Below, in pieces: positions 11,459 to 22,700 of a DNA stretch of 64,000 nt (its first letter is position 1; each line of letters opens with the position of its first letter). Source of the stretch: Mixia osmundae IAM 14324 (taxonomy: Eukaryota > Basidiomycota > Mixiomycetes > Mixiales > Mixiaceae). The notes beneath the pieces are model-generated. The model was not told where the DNA came from. It was given only the letters and a program-made list of their open reading frames with translations, and ran no database searches. The stretch covers positions 1,812,068-1,876,067 of the forward strand of contig NW_014575563.1 in assembly GCF_000708205.1 (NCBI RefSeq), written 5' to 3'. Both the position numbers and the translations under genes were made by a program.

Positions 11459-13318
11459 CTACAGGTCTTCCATCGGAGCCTGACGACTAGTCGACGTTGC
11501 ACGCTGTCGAATGAGTTCGCTGACTTGATGATCCGAGTGCGTGCTATACGTGCTCGTAGCGAGTGTGCGAGAGGTTCGACCGGGAGAGAATTCAGTCGCA
11601 TAAGGCGAGACCCGACGAGGTAATGCACTGGCTTTGAGGGATTTGGCGAATCGCGAGGGACTTTGCCAGGGCATGACTCGTTCCGCGCTTGCCTGGCCTA
11701 GGTCGATCTGAGTCATTCCATCAGGTGCAGGCTTCGCTTCATCGGACCGTTCCTCAACAGTCACAACCGACTCTGGGTAACCGTGACGAGACTCGCTGCG
11801 AAATACGCTGGGTGCCCCGCGACGGTTCCGTGAGATGCGAGAGAAGGCATAGCTGACTGCGCTGGCAAGGATAGCAATTGAGGCCATCCCGATAATGATG
11901 TAGACGAGAACACCCGTCGTGCGTGTTAGCTTAAGGTTGCCGAGATTGACTGTATCGTGGGCATTCAGCTCGGGCATATCGGTAGGGCGAGTGCCAGGCG
12001 CGATTGTCGTTGTAGCGGTCACCGAAAGCGTATAGGTCGAACCGATCGTGGATGAGCTCCGGTGGCGCAAGGTAGGTACACCGACTTGTCTGCTGTAGCT
12101 ATCGTTCTCATTGTCAACGATGGCATCGATGATGGCAGGGCTACCATCGGGATAGACATATTGCGTGCTGGTCACGACGAAGACGCTCGACGATGCTTCC
12201 TCAGCCGCTGCCGCCAGCGCCGAAGGGCTCGACGCTGTCATGTCATTAGCTGCATGAAGGGCCTGATCGCTCATAGAACCACTACATGTGGACATCGCAG
12301 CGGTTGTAGAGGTGAGAGTGCTCGGCGGAGCAGCTTGCGCTGTGAGAGATGCAGAGCTTGTGCTTGTGGCGGTAGCAGCTTTCGTCGACTCAGAAATCCC
12401 GCCTGAGCTGATTGTGGCGTCCGCCGGTACAAAGCTCAAGCTCGGAGCGGGTATGTCTTTCATCGAGGCAGCGCTCTCGCTCGACATGGAAGCAACGTCC
12501 ATCGAGGCGAAAGTCTTGCTCGAGCTGCATGTAGCTATCGCCGATGCAGAGCTCGTGGTAAAGATGGACGCAGTTTGCATCGCGGCAGAGCTTGTGCACA
12601 AGCTGGATGCAGCCTCAATCGAGAATGAGCTCGAGGTCGCCACTTCGGCTGCAAGGGACAATGAGGATACCGTAGAGCTGCAGGGTACCGTACTGGCATC
12701 TGACAAGTCCGCCATGACTGCATCTGGCATTGGCGGAACTGACGAGACTTCTGGGATTGTCATTGCAGTAGACGACGCGATTTCAGCAGCCACTGGTGCA
12801 GGTGGCGTGTAATCGCCGTCATCTGGTCCCGGCGTCCACCAGGCCGTTGCGGCAGCCGGCTCCGCAATGTAGGGATTGAATGTGTGCGTAGCCTGCCATG
12901 AAGGGAATGCTGCGTCGCCGGCTGTCGGAGTCCACCAAATTGTCGAAGCGGGCTTAGTCTTGTGCGCCTTGTGACGTCGCGACGTCGTTGGCTTGGCAAA
13001 GCTCACCGGAGCAGACGATACGGACTCTGCTACATCTGATGGCTCTATCACATCGTAGGCGAGCATCTGTGGGCCATGGACATCTGCCTTTGTAAGCGCG
13101 AGATGCCGTTGTTGATGGTGAGGCTGAGACTGGTCATCATGATGACGACCCTGATGCCCTTGTCCATGGCTTGCGCCGTGTTGGACGTGTCCGGGTACTG
13201 CAAGCTTTCGAATGGCAGCATCTGGACCAGGACTTTGCCGGCCCATGTCTGAGGTATCGTCCGATTTCAGCAATGCGGCCGGACCTTGCGCCTCGTCGTC
13301 GCCCGCCAATTGGGCCAT
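11459..13318 (-). CDS. Single-pass Ser/Thr-rich membrane protein with double Trp/Gly-Asp motif (copy A)
   Basis: Function not recognised. 619 aa in one exon from the ATG at 13318; a short upstream exon is possible because the coding bias continues a few codons upstream, but no signal peptide is seen. The N-terminal third contains two copies of a motif, IWWTPTAGDAAF and AWWTPGPDDGDY, joined by a THTFNPYIAEP linker. A long Ser/Ala/Thr-rich region follows, then one membrane segment (VLVYIIIGMASIAILASAV) near residue 465 and a basic cytosolic tail of about 130 residues. The downstream neighbour on the same strand has the same two motifs, so the two are tandem paralogues. The build resembles fungal wall-sensor or mucin-like proteins, but the head motif is not a WSC domain. 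Confidence 0.7.
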   Translation of the reverse strand: MAQLAGDDEAQGPAALLKSDDTSDMGRQSPGPDAAIRKLAVPGHVQHGASHGQGHQGRHHDDQSQPHHQQRHLALTKADVHGPQMLAYDVIEPSDVAESVSSAPVSFAKPTTSRRHKAHKTKPASTIWWTPTAGDAAFPSWQATHTFNPYIAEPAAATAWWTPGPDDGDYTPPAPVAAEIASSTAMTIPEVSSVPPMPDAVMADLSDASTVPCSSTVSSLSLAAEVATSSSFSIEAASSLCTSSAAMQTASIFTTSSASAIATCSSSKTFASMDVASMSSESAASMKDIPAPSLSFVPADATISSGGISESTKAATATSTSSASLTAQAAPPSTLTSTTAAMSTCSGSMSDQALHAANDMTASSPSALAAAAEEASSSVFVVTSTQYVYPDGSPAIIDAIVDNENDSYSRQVGVPTLRHRSSSTIGSTYTLSVTATTTIAPGTRPTDMPELNAHDTVNLGNLKLTRTTGVLVYIIIGMASIAILASAVSYAFSRISRNRRGAPSVFRSESRHGYPESVVTVEERSDEAKPAPDGMTQIDLGQASAERVMPWQSPSRFAKSLKASALPRRVSPYATEFSPGRTSRTLATSTYSTHSDHQVSELIRQRATSTSRQAPMEDL

Positions 13319-13457
13319 GTTCGCAGTAGAAGCGGACTCGGTGTGTCAAGTTCAGCACCTGCCGGCGAATGCTGATGTCGGCTGACATCACGACACTAAG
13401 AAGTACTCGAGGTCAAGCCGGGCGTCGACGCGTATGCATTCTATACGTGTGCGAGCC

Positions 13458-16400
13458 CTACCGACTCATAAGATGTGCATGTGAGTCGATGCGACGACGA
13501 GTGCCCCGACGTAATCTTATAGTGTGCACGATGGGTATCACGCCGAGTGTCAGGAGCAACATGAGCATGGCTGCCAGTATTGGGACGTCTAGCCCAATTT
13601 GGCCTGGCCACTCGCGGGAACCATCGATGAAGAGCGCTTTTGGATTCTTTGCGGCAGGCTGGCGTACCGACAAGTACCTAGATGGGTCAGGTGGGCCAGG
13701 CACCGTCCGACGCAATAGATCGGGCGCGTCTGCGTTGTCCGCGTCTTCATAGAACACGCCGCCGTCAGGAAAGGGATCGTCCACGTCAGCAATATCGAGT
13801 CCATCGAGAGAGTCCAAGGAATCGTCCGCTGCCCCAGCTTCTGCGTCATCGACTGCGGGCACATCGTCCGCATCGCGCGATTCTGTGTCCGGCATGTCAT
13901 TTGCTGGTAGATCTGTGTCCTCATCATCCGGAGATGGCGCCGCATCGGGACTTGCAGTGTCGCTCGGGTCAACTGCTTCGGGTCCATCTTCATCCACCGG
14001 CGCTGTTGGGGCTTCTGGAGTATCCTCTGGCGAGTCAGGAGGAGGAGACACTGGGTCTCCAGGCGCATCTTCAGGCCCAGCATCGTCAGTTGGCGCTGTT
14101 GGGGCTTCTGGTGTATCCTCTGGCGGATCAGGAGAAGACACTGGGTCTCCAGACGCATCTTCAGGCTCAGCGTCGTCAGTTGGCGTCTCCTCAGGCTCCG
14201 AATGGGGCGCAATGCTCATGTCCGGCGCTTGAGCAGGGTCAGCCGGTACATCGGCGTCTGTGGGGTCGGTGTTCGTGTCACTGTCGGTCTCATCGCCTGG
14301 CACATCGCTAGGTGTTGCCTCTGGCTGGGGCGAGGCATCGAGCGTTGCCGCGGGGACGTCATCGCCAGCGATAACGCTTGTCTCGGTCGGGCTGTCAGAG
14401 TCTACGATTGAGGCTGGAGTGATTCCGGCCGAGTCAGATGCGAGGATGCCGGTGGGTTGCAAAGATTCAGATGATAGCAGATCTGTAGGCTCGATAGCTC
14501 TGTCGATGTCATCAGCGGGTGTTTCTTTGGGGACATCGCTTATGGATCCTAATGTGGAGCTAGCAGTCAGTGCCTCGGAAGTAGGGCTTGTGTCTCCGTC
14601 GGGCGTAGGATCGACATCTGTTTTGCTCGCACCGTCGCTCTTTGAGTCAGATGCCGGGCTGGCTTGCGTAGGCAATCCCATAGACGTTGTCGCTGGCGTA
14701 CTGCCAGCGATGTCTGGTCTATCTGAGCCGTCGATCATCGACGACAGCATTGTGAACAGTACGGCGTCAGATGTGCGCGAGGTCGCCAATGATATATCTG
14801 ATCTACTGAAGCTGACGATGCTCGGCGACAATCCGCCGTGTTCGCGTCCTTCAGTCGGTGTCGCTGTACTTGTAGGGCTGCTACCGCTGCTGAAGGCCCA
14901 CGTATACTTGACAGCCAGCGAAGACTGCTTTGCAGGCTCCGGGCCGCTGGGCGATGGCATAGGTACTGTCATTCGTGTGGAAACATGGCGCTCGTGTGAG
15001 CCACCGCTCGGGCGCGTTACGGTAGCCTCCGACAAGCCTCCTTGCGACATCGTGCTGATAGAGATCAAGCCTATCGTACTGTTGGAACGGCTATTGGAGC
15101 CGGATGGCTCAGAGGGCAGGGCACCGGCGGATGCATCCGACGAAGGACCGCTTGCGCCTGGCAACGATTGCATGTCTCTGCTGAATGTTGTCGTAGTCGC
15201 ATGGCTCTGACCGCTGCCAGAGCGATTCAGGCCAGAGGAACTGTCGTGGGCTGCTGATCTCGCACCGCCTTGAGCCGAAGTCTGCACAATGTTCGTCTGA
15301 GAGTCAGCGGAGGACATATCCGATCTGCGTGCAGTCTGAGACGACCTCAGACCTTGCGAGCCTGTGACTGATGTGATCAAAGACGACGCTCGAGTCGCGC
15401 TTGCATTGGTGGCACCACTCGCGATTGCTGATCCTGCCGACGCGATTGGTGGGTGACCGGTGCGCAGAGATATCGAGCTGTCTTGTAAGGCTGACGGATG
15501 AATAGTAAGCTGGGAAGCAGGCCGCGACGAGGCAGATGCTGCTTCGTTCTTATGCTGTGCAATTCATAAGACAAGGTATGATGAGGAGCTGACTACGTAC
15601 CTTAGGAATCGTCTCACTTCTGCTCACACTGGCGCCGCTAGTAGCTGCCGACGAGCTGTGTGTATGAGATTGCGCCTGCAATTGCCCGGCGGGCCCGAAT
15701 CGGGCGGACGACGCACTGTCATGTATAGTAAGTGGATGATGAGTCTGCCGAACAGCCTCGGGCGGTCCGCTCAGGGCTGGGCGAACACTAGTCTGTGCAG
15801 ACGCTTTGGATTTCGCATTTGACAGTGCGCTATAAGACGTGGCTGTATGCGAGGGCGTACAATTGACGCTGCAGACGGGTCGCGCTGGCTGGGCCGATGT
15901 CCTAGAGCTCACAGATGGGCCCGTCGCTCTCGTGGCAAGTCCTCCGGAGGGCAGAGATTTTGACACCTGGTGCGATATAGTAGAGATACGAGGTCTGCCA
16001 TCGCTGCGAAGAGTAATGCTGGCCTGGCTCGCGACATGAGGGGGTGATGTGGCGTGACGTGAAGCGCTTGAAGCGCTATGATGCATGTCTAAAGACTTTG
16101 TTGCGACCGACGCAGCCTTGGAAGCGGAGCTTTTACGCGGTGGCTCGGGCGATGTAGTCGCTTTCTTGGCACTGAAGGTATGCTGCGCGGCTTTACTGAC
16201 TTGATGTTGCGTCAGGGGGGAGTGAGACGCCGCCGGCAGAGCAGCCATCTTCGACAGACTGTGCTTGACCGGAACAGGCGCTGGCTTGTAGGCACCGTCG
16301 CCAGGACGGGCGGTCCACCAGACTTTTGCAGGCTTAGGCTCAACGACTCGAGGATCGTATGTATGAGTCTTGACGAACTGACTGTACTGACCGTCACCGG

Positions 16401-16614
16401 GTGTGGGTTCCCAGTAGATCGTAGAGGTCGGAAACTGCTTGATCTTGTGGCTGGCTTTCACTGATTTGGGCCTCGGCTTGGCGGGTGACTTGCGGTGGGC
16501 GGGCTTGCTCTTTTTGGCCCCAGACAGCTTGCCCTTTGCCCAGTCTAGCCAGCCTTGATCATCCGTTGAGCGATGATCCGGCGTCGGTGAGCCATGCAGA
16601 CCCACTGATGACAT
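13458..16614 (-). CDS. Single-pass Ser/Thr/Pro-rich membrane protein with double Trp/Gly-Asp motif (copy B)
   Basis: Function not recognised. 1036 aa, exons 16614-15601 and 15554-13458, phase 0, intron donor GTACGT. Near residues 60-115 two motif copies occur (IYWEPTPGDGQY and VWWTARPGDGAY) with linker THTYDPRVVEP, as in the preceding gene. The middle 600 residues are Ser/Thr-rich; an acidic Pro/Glu/Asp region holds a tandem duplication. One membrane segment (VPILAAMLMLLLTLGVIPIV) lies about 30 residues from the C-terminus, so the cytosolic tail is very short, unlike copy A. No signal peptide is visible at the chosen ATG; an in-frame stop lies just upstream. Confidence 0.7.
14001..14183. repeat. 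Tandem duplication, period about 93 bp, in copy B coding sequence
   Basis: Two nearly identical blocks begin at 14001 and 14094 (both start cgctgttggggcttctgg). They encode repeated Asp/Glu/Pro-rich units such as PEDTPEAPTAP and GDPVS. A third, more diverged unit precedes them in the protein. In frame, so likely length variation of the stalk. Confidence 0.8.
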
Positions 16615-16980
16615 GTCGGTCGAGGAGCAGCGATTTCAGCAACTTCGTATCGTGCCGAGGACGATAAGCCCGACGACGAGCTGACCTTCGGTGCTTGCTG
16701 AATCATCTCTGCGCGGAATGGGATGTCAGAGAAGGATGCAGTCAGCTGTGGGCAGTCAGTCAGCAAGGAAAGCAGCAGGCTTGCCAGGGCGGTCTGGCCC
16801 GATAAGCTCGACGGACACTCGGACATATGCAGGGGATAAGCATCCCGGTGGCCTGCTTGCTTAGGCAGCAATCCTTACCTGTTGCAGCTATAAAGACGGC
16901 TCCATCTGATCCCTCTTGGCACACACATACACGTCGTATACACGCATACGCCAGTAGTGAGCATCAGCACCATCACAATC
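16615..16980. other. Divergent intergenic region of 366 bp
   Basis: Lies between the starts of copy B and the NmrA-like gene. A minus-strand open frame of about 100 codons here contains a hydrophobic stretch (ALASLLLSLL), but I found no splice that joins it in frame to copy B. A TATA-like site for the NmrA gene is the only other signal. Confidence 0.4.
16889..16895 (+). promoter_or_regulatory. TATA-like element upstream of the NmrA-like gene
   Basis: TATAAAG lies 86 bp before the ATG at 16981, followed by a pyrimidine/CA-rich leader. Position is plausible for a fungal core promoter. Confidence 0.4.
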
Positions 16981-17938
16981 ATGTCAACGAGAGCGATTCT
17001 CATTTTCGGCGCTACCGGCAAACAAGGCGGCGCTGTGCTTGCCAAGCTACAGCAGGACAACAAAGATGCAGAGGCAAGCAAGAGAGAGCTGCCATTCGAT
17101 CTGTACGCAGTCAGTCGCAACGCGTCAAGCAGCAAGTCGCAAGCCTTGTCCAAGCTCGCCGGTGTCAGCGTGATCCAAGGCAATATGGACAATGTTGGGC
17201 CCATCTTCGAGGAAGCAGCTCAACGCGCCGGACACAATGGCTTGTACGGCGTGTTCAGCGTCCAAGATGCGGGCGCCAATGAAGTCGCCCAGGGCAAATC
17301 GATCGCGGATCACGCCGCGAAGCACCAAGTGAAGCTGCTCGTCTATTCTTCAGTCGAGATGGGCGGCCTCGAAGACACAAAGGTCCCGCAGTGAGCTCGC
17401 ACTCTTGCTTCAAATGGACGACACTGACCCTCTTGCTCGCAGCTTTGAGACCAAGCGAGTAATCGAGAAGTATACCCAGCAAACGTATCCTGAACTCGCC
17501 CTCACCATTCTCCACCCCGTTGCCTTTATGGAGAACTTCAATTACTGCCAAAGCACCTTTCAGGGCAAGATATTCTCGACCATGCTCACCAGAGACGTCA
17601 AGCGCGAGCTCAAGTACGTCGCAGTCGCCGACGTTGGCCACTTTGCGGCGCTTGCATTCGAGACGCCAGAAAAGTACAAAAATCGGACGCTACCGCTCGC
17701 AGGCGACAGTCTGACCCCCGATCAGATCAGGACGATCTTCAAAGAGACAAAAGGGACGGAGCTACCGACGACATATCGCATCGTTACTTGGCTCCTGCTG
17801 AGCCTTGTCGGCGATCTGCGCAAGATGGTCTATCTCTTCAATACACAAGGCTATAAAGTCAATATCGACGAGCTGCGCAAGGAATACCCAGAGCTCAAGA
17901 CGTTCAAGCAGTTCCTCGAAACGGACTACGAAGCATAG
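16981..17938 (+). CDS. NmrA-like family NAD(P)-binding protein
   Basis: Atypical short-chain dehydrogenase of the NmrA/HSCARG type, which sense or reduce with NAD(P)H. 301 aa, exons 16981-17390 and 17443-17938. The ATG at 16981 gives MSTRAILIFGATGKQGG, with the dinucleotide motif GATGKQGG at residues 10-17. Later family features are VYSSVEMGGL, LTILHPVAFMENF, YVAVADVGHFAALAFE. No catalytic Tyr-x3-Lys pair is evident, as usual for NmrA-like regulators. Substrate unknown. Its stop is 57 bp from the convergent gene. Confidence 0.85.
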
Positions 17939-17995
17939 AGCAACAACCCGATTAATTGTCATTCACGTTGTCATCTCGTATACCCGCATGCACAT

Positions 17996-19699
17996 TTAAT
18001 CACTAAAGCTCGAGAGTCTTTCGTGACTTTGAAGCGCTTCCGAGTTGCCCCAGACATCGTCATGCTCGCCAGCACTGTGTCCCGCATCAGAGGGGGGCTC
18101 GATACTGATGCGTGGTGGCTGCATCGTATTGGTGTCGCTGTCGACGATCATGGGTGCGATCGATAAGGGCTCCTGTATGATGTCTGCCATGACAGATGCC
18201 GGTCGAGGGGGTATGAAGCTCACACGTCTGTTGGATTTTGTGATTATCTCGGAAAGTGGACGCGTAGACAGGCTACCCAGATCGACTGCTGAGGGTCGAG
18301 GGTCCGATCCGACTGTGGCTTGAGCATCCATTGGACTCTCGGGCGCATCTTCGCCTGGCAGAGGTAGTGAGCGTCGGGCCGACAACCGCTTGTCATTCTC
18401 GTCGCGATAAAAGGAGGGATCTTCATCCAGCTCTGCGGGCTCAGTCACTTGCATACTTGTGGTCGTATCGGACAACGCAGGCGATCCTGATGGAGAGGCA
18501 CGTTGCTCTTGCTGCTCAGTGATCTCGCGAGTCTCTTGATCTGATGCAAATTCAGCAGGTACGGAAGGCACCGCAGGCATATCAGTCGCATAGGGTGGTG
18601 GCACTAATTGAGCAAGATCGGCATCTGGCGTGGAGTTGCGCGCAAAGGACAGATGACTCGAGCTAAGTCGCTTGCCGATCTTCTTGGCAAGAGAGATCTT
18701 CGTCGTTCTGATGGGCACGGTGACGTCATCCGTGACGCTCGCAGCGCGTTCGGAAGTTGGCCGCTTGGGTGACACGGGTGATGAGTCACGCTCTGTCAGC
18801 AAAGAGACTGCGCGTCGATCTTCGGCAGAGCGCTTGCGGTGACCGAACAAAGAGATGCTAGACAAACGGCGATTGATACTCATGCGTATAGAGCGCGTGC
18901 GAGAGCGAGACCTGACGGCTGTCTGCGTCGAGAGATCATCGGCAAGAGTATCGATCGGGTCGAGAGTGGGCAAAGAGTGAGGGGTATCTTCTTGGACAAT
19001 TACGGGCACTGATGGTGTCGAATCGCCCTGTAGAGCGCTATCTACCACATCTGAAGCTGCCGGCGCAAGCGAGGAACCAAAGACGATGACTTCGCGCGGC
19101 GTAATCTTGTCAAAATCGCTTAGCTTCTGAAGGGATGATCCTCTGCTGTGTCGGGCAGCGATAGCATGCCATGGCTCTATCATACTGTAAGGACGTCCAC
19201 GCCGACCGTCTGATGAGCTCGCAGACGAGCGTAGACGCGTCACGTGCAAGAGATCGCTAGCAGAACGAGCTCGTGTACGCGGTCCGGTCTCCGATGCGAC
19301 CTCGTTGAGCGTGATAGAGCTGGCGTTCTGTCGTAGCAGGTTCAGTAAAGCCGAAGGTGTCCTTGCATGTTGCGAGGATCTGGATGATGTCTCAATGGGT
19401 GGCAAGGGCGCGAATGGTTCGTGCGGTTGATCTGCGCGCGCGGGCTTAAACCGTCTGCTATGGTTCCTTCAGGCTGGCGGCTTACCGAGTGCGTCGCCTA
19501 GCTCGCTGAGTCTTCTCCACTGCTTGTCAGTCAAGCTTTTTTTTGGCGGCACAAATTCGTCGACGACCGAGGGCGAACGAGGCGATTGCTCAACGGGCGA
19601 TACGACGGTCAATGCCTGACGACGCAGCCTTTCCTGGGCTAGGTGCTTCTCTTCTTCCGGATCCTTGTACCAAAGCTTGATGATCGACTTGAACTTCAT
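17996..19699 (-). CDS. Unrecognised disordered Ser-rich protein
   Basis: 549 aa, exons 19699-19486 and 19431-17996; intron donor GTAAGC and phase agree. The start at 19699 gives MKFKSIIKLWYKDPEEEKHL, a short amphipathic, charged N-terminus; earlier in-frame codons exist but no better ATG. Apart from a helical piece (KQWRRLSELGDALG) the protein is low-complexity, rich in Ser, Arg, Pro, with many SP/TP sites that suit phosphorylation. I do not recognise a domain. Its start lies 99 bp from the divergent Skg3/Caf120-like gene. Confidence 0.65.
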
Positions 19700-19798
19700 T
19701 GACCTGAGCTGAGCTGACTGAGCTGTTGCGAGGAAACGCGGTCCTACATCGGTCGCTAGTGGCAGACTTGAGACGAGCGTCACCACTCCCCTGAGACG

Positions 19799-22700
19799 AT
19801 GCCTTGTTGCGATGTGAAGTTTGTCTGCTTCAGATCAGGAAGCGTGCCAACGGAGGCTATGTCGGGCAGACGAGCGAGCGTTGTGTCGACCAAGAGTGAG
19901 CCTGCGATGGAGCCAGACGGCTACATCTCAGAGGGCAGCCGCATCAGGCGTGACGGCTCGCACGGCGGACAGTATCGGACGAGCGGTCGACTGCGCAAAG
20001 CCAACAGCGATGCAGGGTCCCTGAGGCAGTCGAGACGATTGGCCGCTTACAACGCAGACGACGAGGCGTCATTCGAGCAACAGGTCAAGTATCTAACGGC
20101 ACCTCCTGCGGCGACATCAGGCAGCCAGCGTATGTCAGTCCTGGGCTCGAAAGGACCGGCTTCGGCAACTGTAGCAGCAAAGGACATGCAAAGTGTACGG
20201 CCGGCGCCGACACAACAGCTATCCGGATCGACTAACCGCTATACGATGATACCCGTCGAGCGCGCGAAGCCGGTATCGCCAGACAAGCGACAAAGTGAGC
20301 CGCATCGAGCCATAAGAGACGATGTGATCGCCTGGAACGCCAAGAGGGAGGGCAGGCAGACGACGGCCGCACTCGTATCGCCCCCACCGCCGCCCAGGCG
20401 AGCTACGCAGTCGTACAGTCGGCCTTCGAGCGCGATGAGTGGGGCCAGATCACCAGCTCAGCATCGTCAGACTCTGAATCTCAAGACTGCGCCCATTCCC
20501 CTGCCACCGAGACCTTTGGCGCTCCCTCTTCGTCGAGCGCCAAGCTTTGAATCAGCCAAAGTTGGCCTGGCTGTACCGCGACCAGGTTGCCGAGAGCCAT
20601 CGCAAGCGCGAATGGATCAACGATGCTACTCCGGCATGGCAGAGTCTGTGTCGAGCAATGCCTCGGACAGCAGACAGCGGGAAGATCAGAGCGAGCAAGA
20701 CGATAGCAAAGTTCTGGCCGTTCACGCGAATAATGAATACAACGGGAAGCCCGATCTCGTCAAGCAAGTTGCTCGTGAGAATTCTGACTTCACAGCATCA
20801 CCGTTGCCTTTGTGGACAGGGCCTCCGAAGCCCGCTGGCTTGCCAGAGCCAACCCAGTCCGACACTCGAGCGAGCGGTCTCGAGACTTTCTTGGGTCGCC
20901 AGCTCGACAGTCAGGGCCCCGAGGCGTTGCCAAACGGTGCAGAACAGCCAGCACAGCAAAGACCTCTTTGGTCAGAGAGCGTACGCGCACAGGCTGTTTC
21001 GCACAAGCCTGCCGACGCTCGGACGACACCGACAGCGGTCCATCGCAATCAGCCCATCTCTCCGCTCCGTACGGATTTTGGGCTAGACAGCGCAAGGAGA
21101 TCGCCTCCAGAGAGCTTAGCAACGCCAATTGGCCGCATAAGCTCTGCGAGCGCTGTGCCTGCTTCTGAGCATCCTAGAGGCAGGCTATCGAGTGCACGCT
21201 ATTCTAAAGCGTGTACACCACTGCCGTTCTACAGTCAGTCGCTGCCAGCAGACGACCTTTATCTCACTGATCTTGACGAACGCAAGCTTCAGCACAGACA
21301 GTCCCGCCCACCTCTGCAAGAATCATCGCATATTGTCGCGCAAGCTGCTGAAGCTGCTCTTGCTCGAATTCCCTCGAGACATTTGACTGTTGATAATCAG
21401 AGCCTATCCCGTACGCTTTCGCGACTATCGCTGTGCTCCCAGGAACCCGGTGACCGCAGCTCTGTCAATTACATCGTCAACTACCTTACAGACCGACAGC
21501 GTCCTATCAGCCGGATTCATACGCGCACTTCTTCAAGTGCCACTTCTGCTGTCTTAGCGTACAGACTCTCAAGCGAAAGCTCTCGGTCACGGGCTAGTCT
21601 CAAGGAGCTCTCTGTTGATTCACCAAAGTCGCTCTCGCCCGTCGATCGACCACCCCGTCGCTTACATCCGCCCTCACTTCGTCCGGGCGATCTAAGTGAC
21701 ACCGAATCAGTCTATTCAGAGCATTTAGAGGATCCAAGAGGCCCAGCGATCCAATCCCCCGCTTTAGCGCCGCCTTCGATCTCGTTGCAACATTCTGACC
21801 TTTCGTCATCATCTTTGGCCGGATCACGTCCGTCAGGCAAGCTCGCAGCGAGTTCTGCTTTGCGCATGCTGACGCCTCTGCACAGGTGAGACAGCGCCTG
21901 TCACTTCCAGGCCTGCACAACGAACGAGGACATCGACGACACCATCGATTTTGAAGCCATTAGCGCGACTGTTCAGCAGTAGCAAACATAGGAGAGATAG
22001 GTCCGCAAGTCCCGCTTTTGGCAAGCAGATTAGCGCTCCTCAGCCACAAGCCTCATCAGACAGAAGCTCGCGTTCATCTGGATATCTAGATCTACCTGCT
22101 GCTGCTCGTCAAAGGCTTGAGACGACCAGCGGTCAATACTGTGAGCAATCTAAAGCCGACCTTCAGCCGGACCACCCGGACTTGCAGCAGTCTTCTGACT
22201 TTGCCAGATCAAACCACGCACGCGATCTCTTTGCTCTCGATACATCGCATCTCACTCCGTTCGGCTTTCCTCAACTTCCGCCAACGTACCAGAGTGCGCT
22301 GCAATTGCCTGCTTCTCGCTCGGATTATCTGGGCAGTGACCAAGCATCAGAGCTTGATACTCACGAAGCGTGCGCCGGATCCTACGAAGAGGCGAGTCAG
22401 ACTCGCCCTCGAGCAGGCAATTCGTCGTCGCATAATTCGACAGGCAGCCAGCTACAGGAGCCTCCTTCGGCGTCTTATTCACCGCGCAGACTTTCTATAG
22501 CGTCATCTGCGTCTAATCTTGCCCAAGCCTCTAGATCTGCAGACATACGCGTCAGACAGAGCAGATCAAAATCAACGAGTAGTCTCCTAGAGGGCCCATT
22601 TTCTCAGCAGTCTCGATCTGTGTCAAGAGAGGCAACCGACGACGCCGACATGTTCTCGTCCCTTAAAGGCCGAGCGGCCAAGCGTGACAGTAAACGAATC

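Noticed and set aside
17255-17641. Minus-strand frame opposite the NmrA-like gene
   Set aside because: Mirrors the NmrA coding sequence, which has clear family motifs on the plus strand.
21887-21911. A 25-nt GT-AG intron in the PH-domain gene
   Set aside because: Far below any supported intron here; a 49-nt GC donor or 58-nt GT donor splice ending at 21885 restores the same frame.
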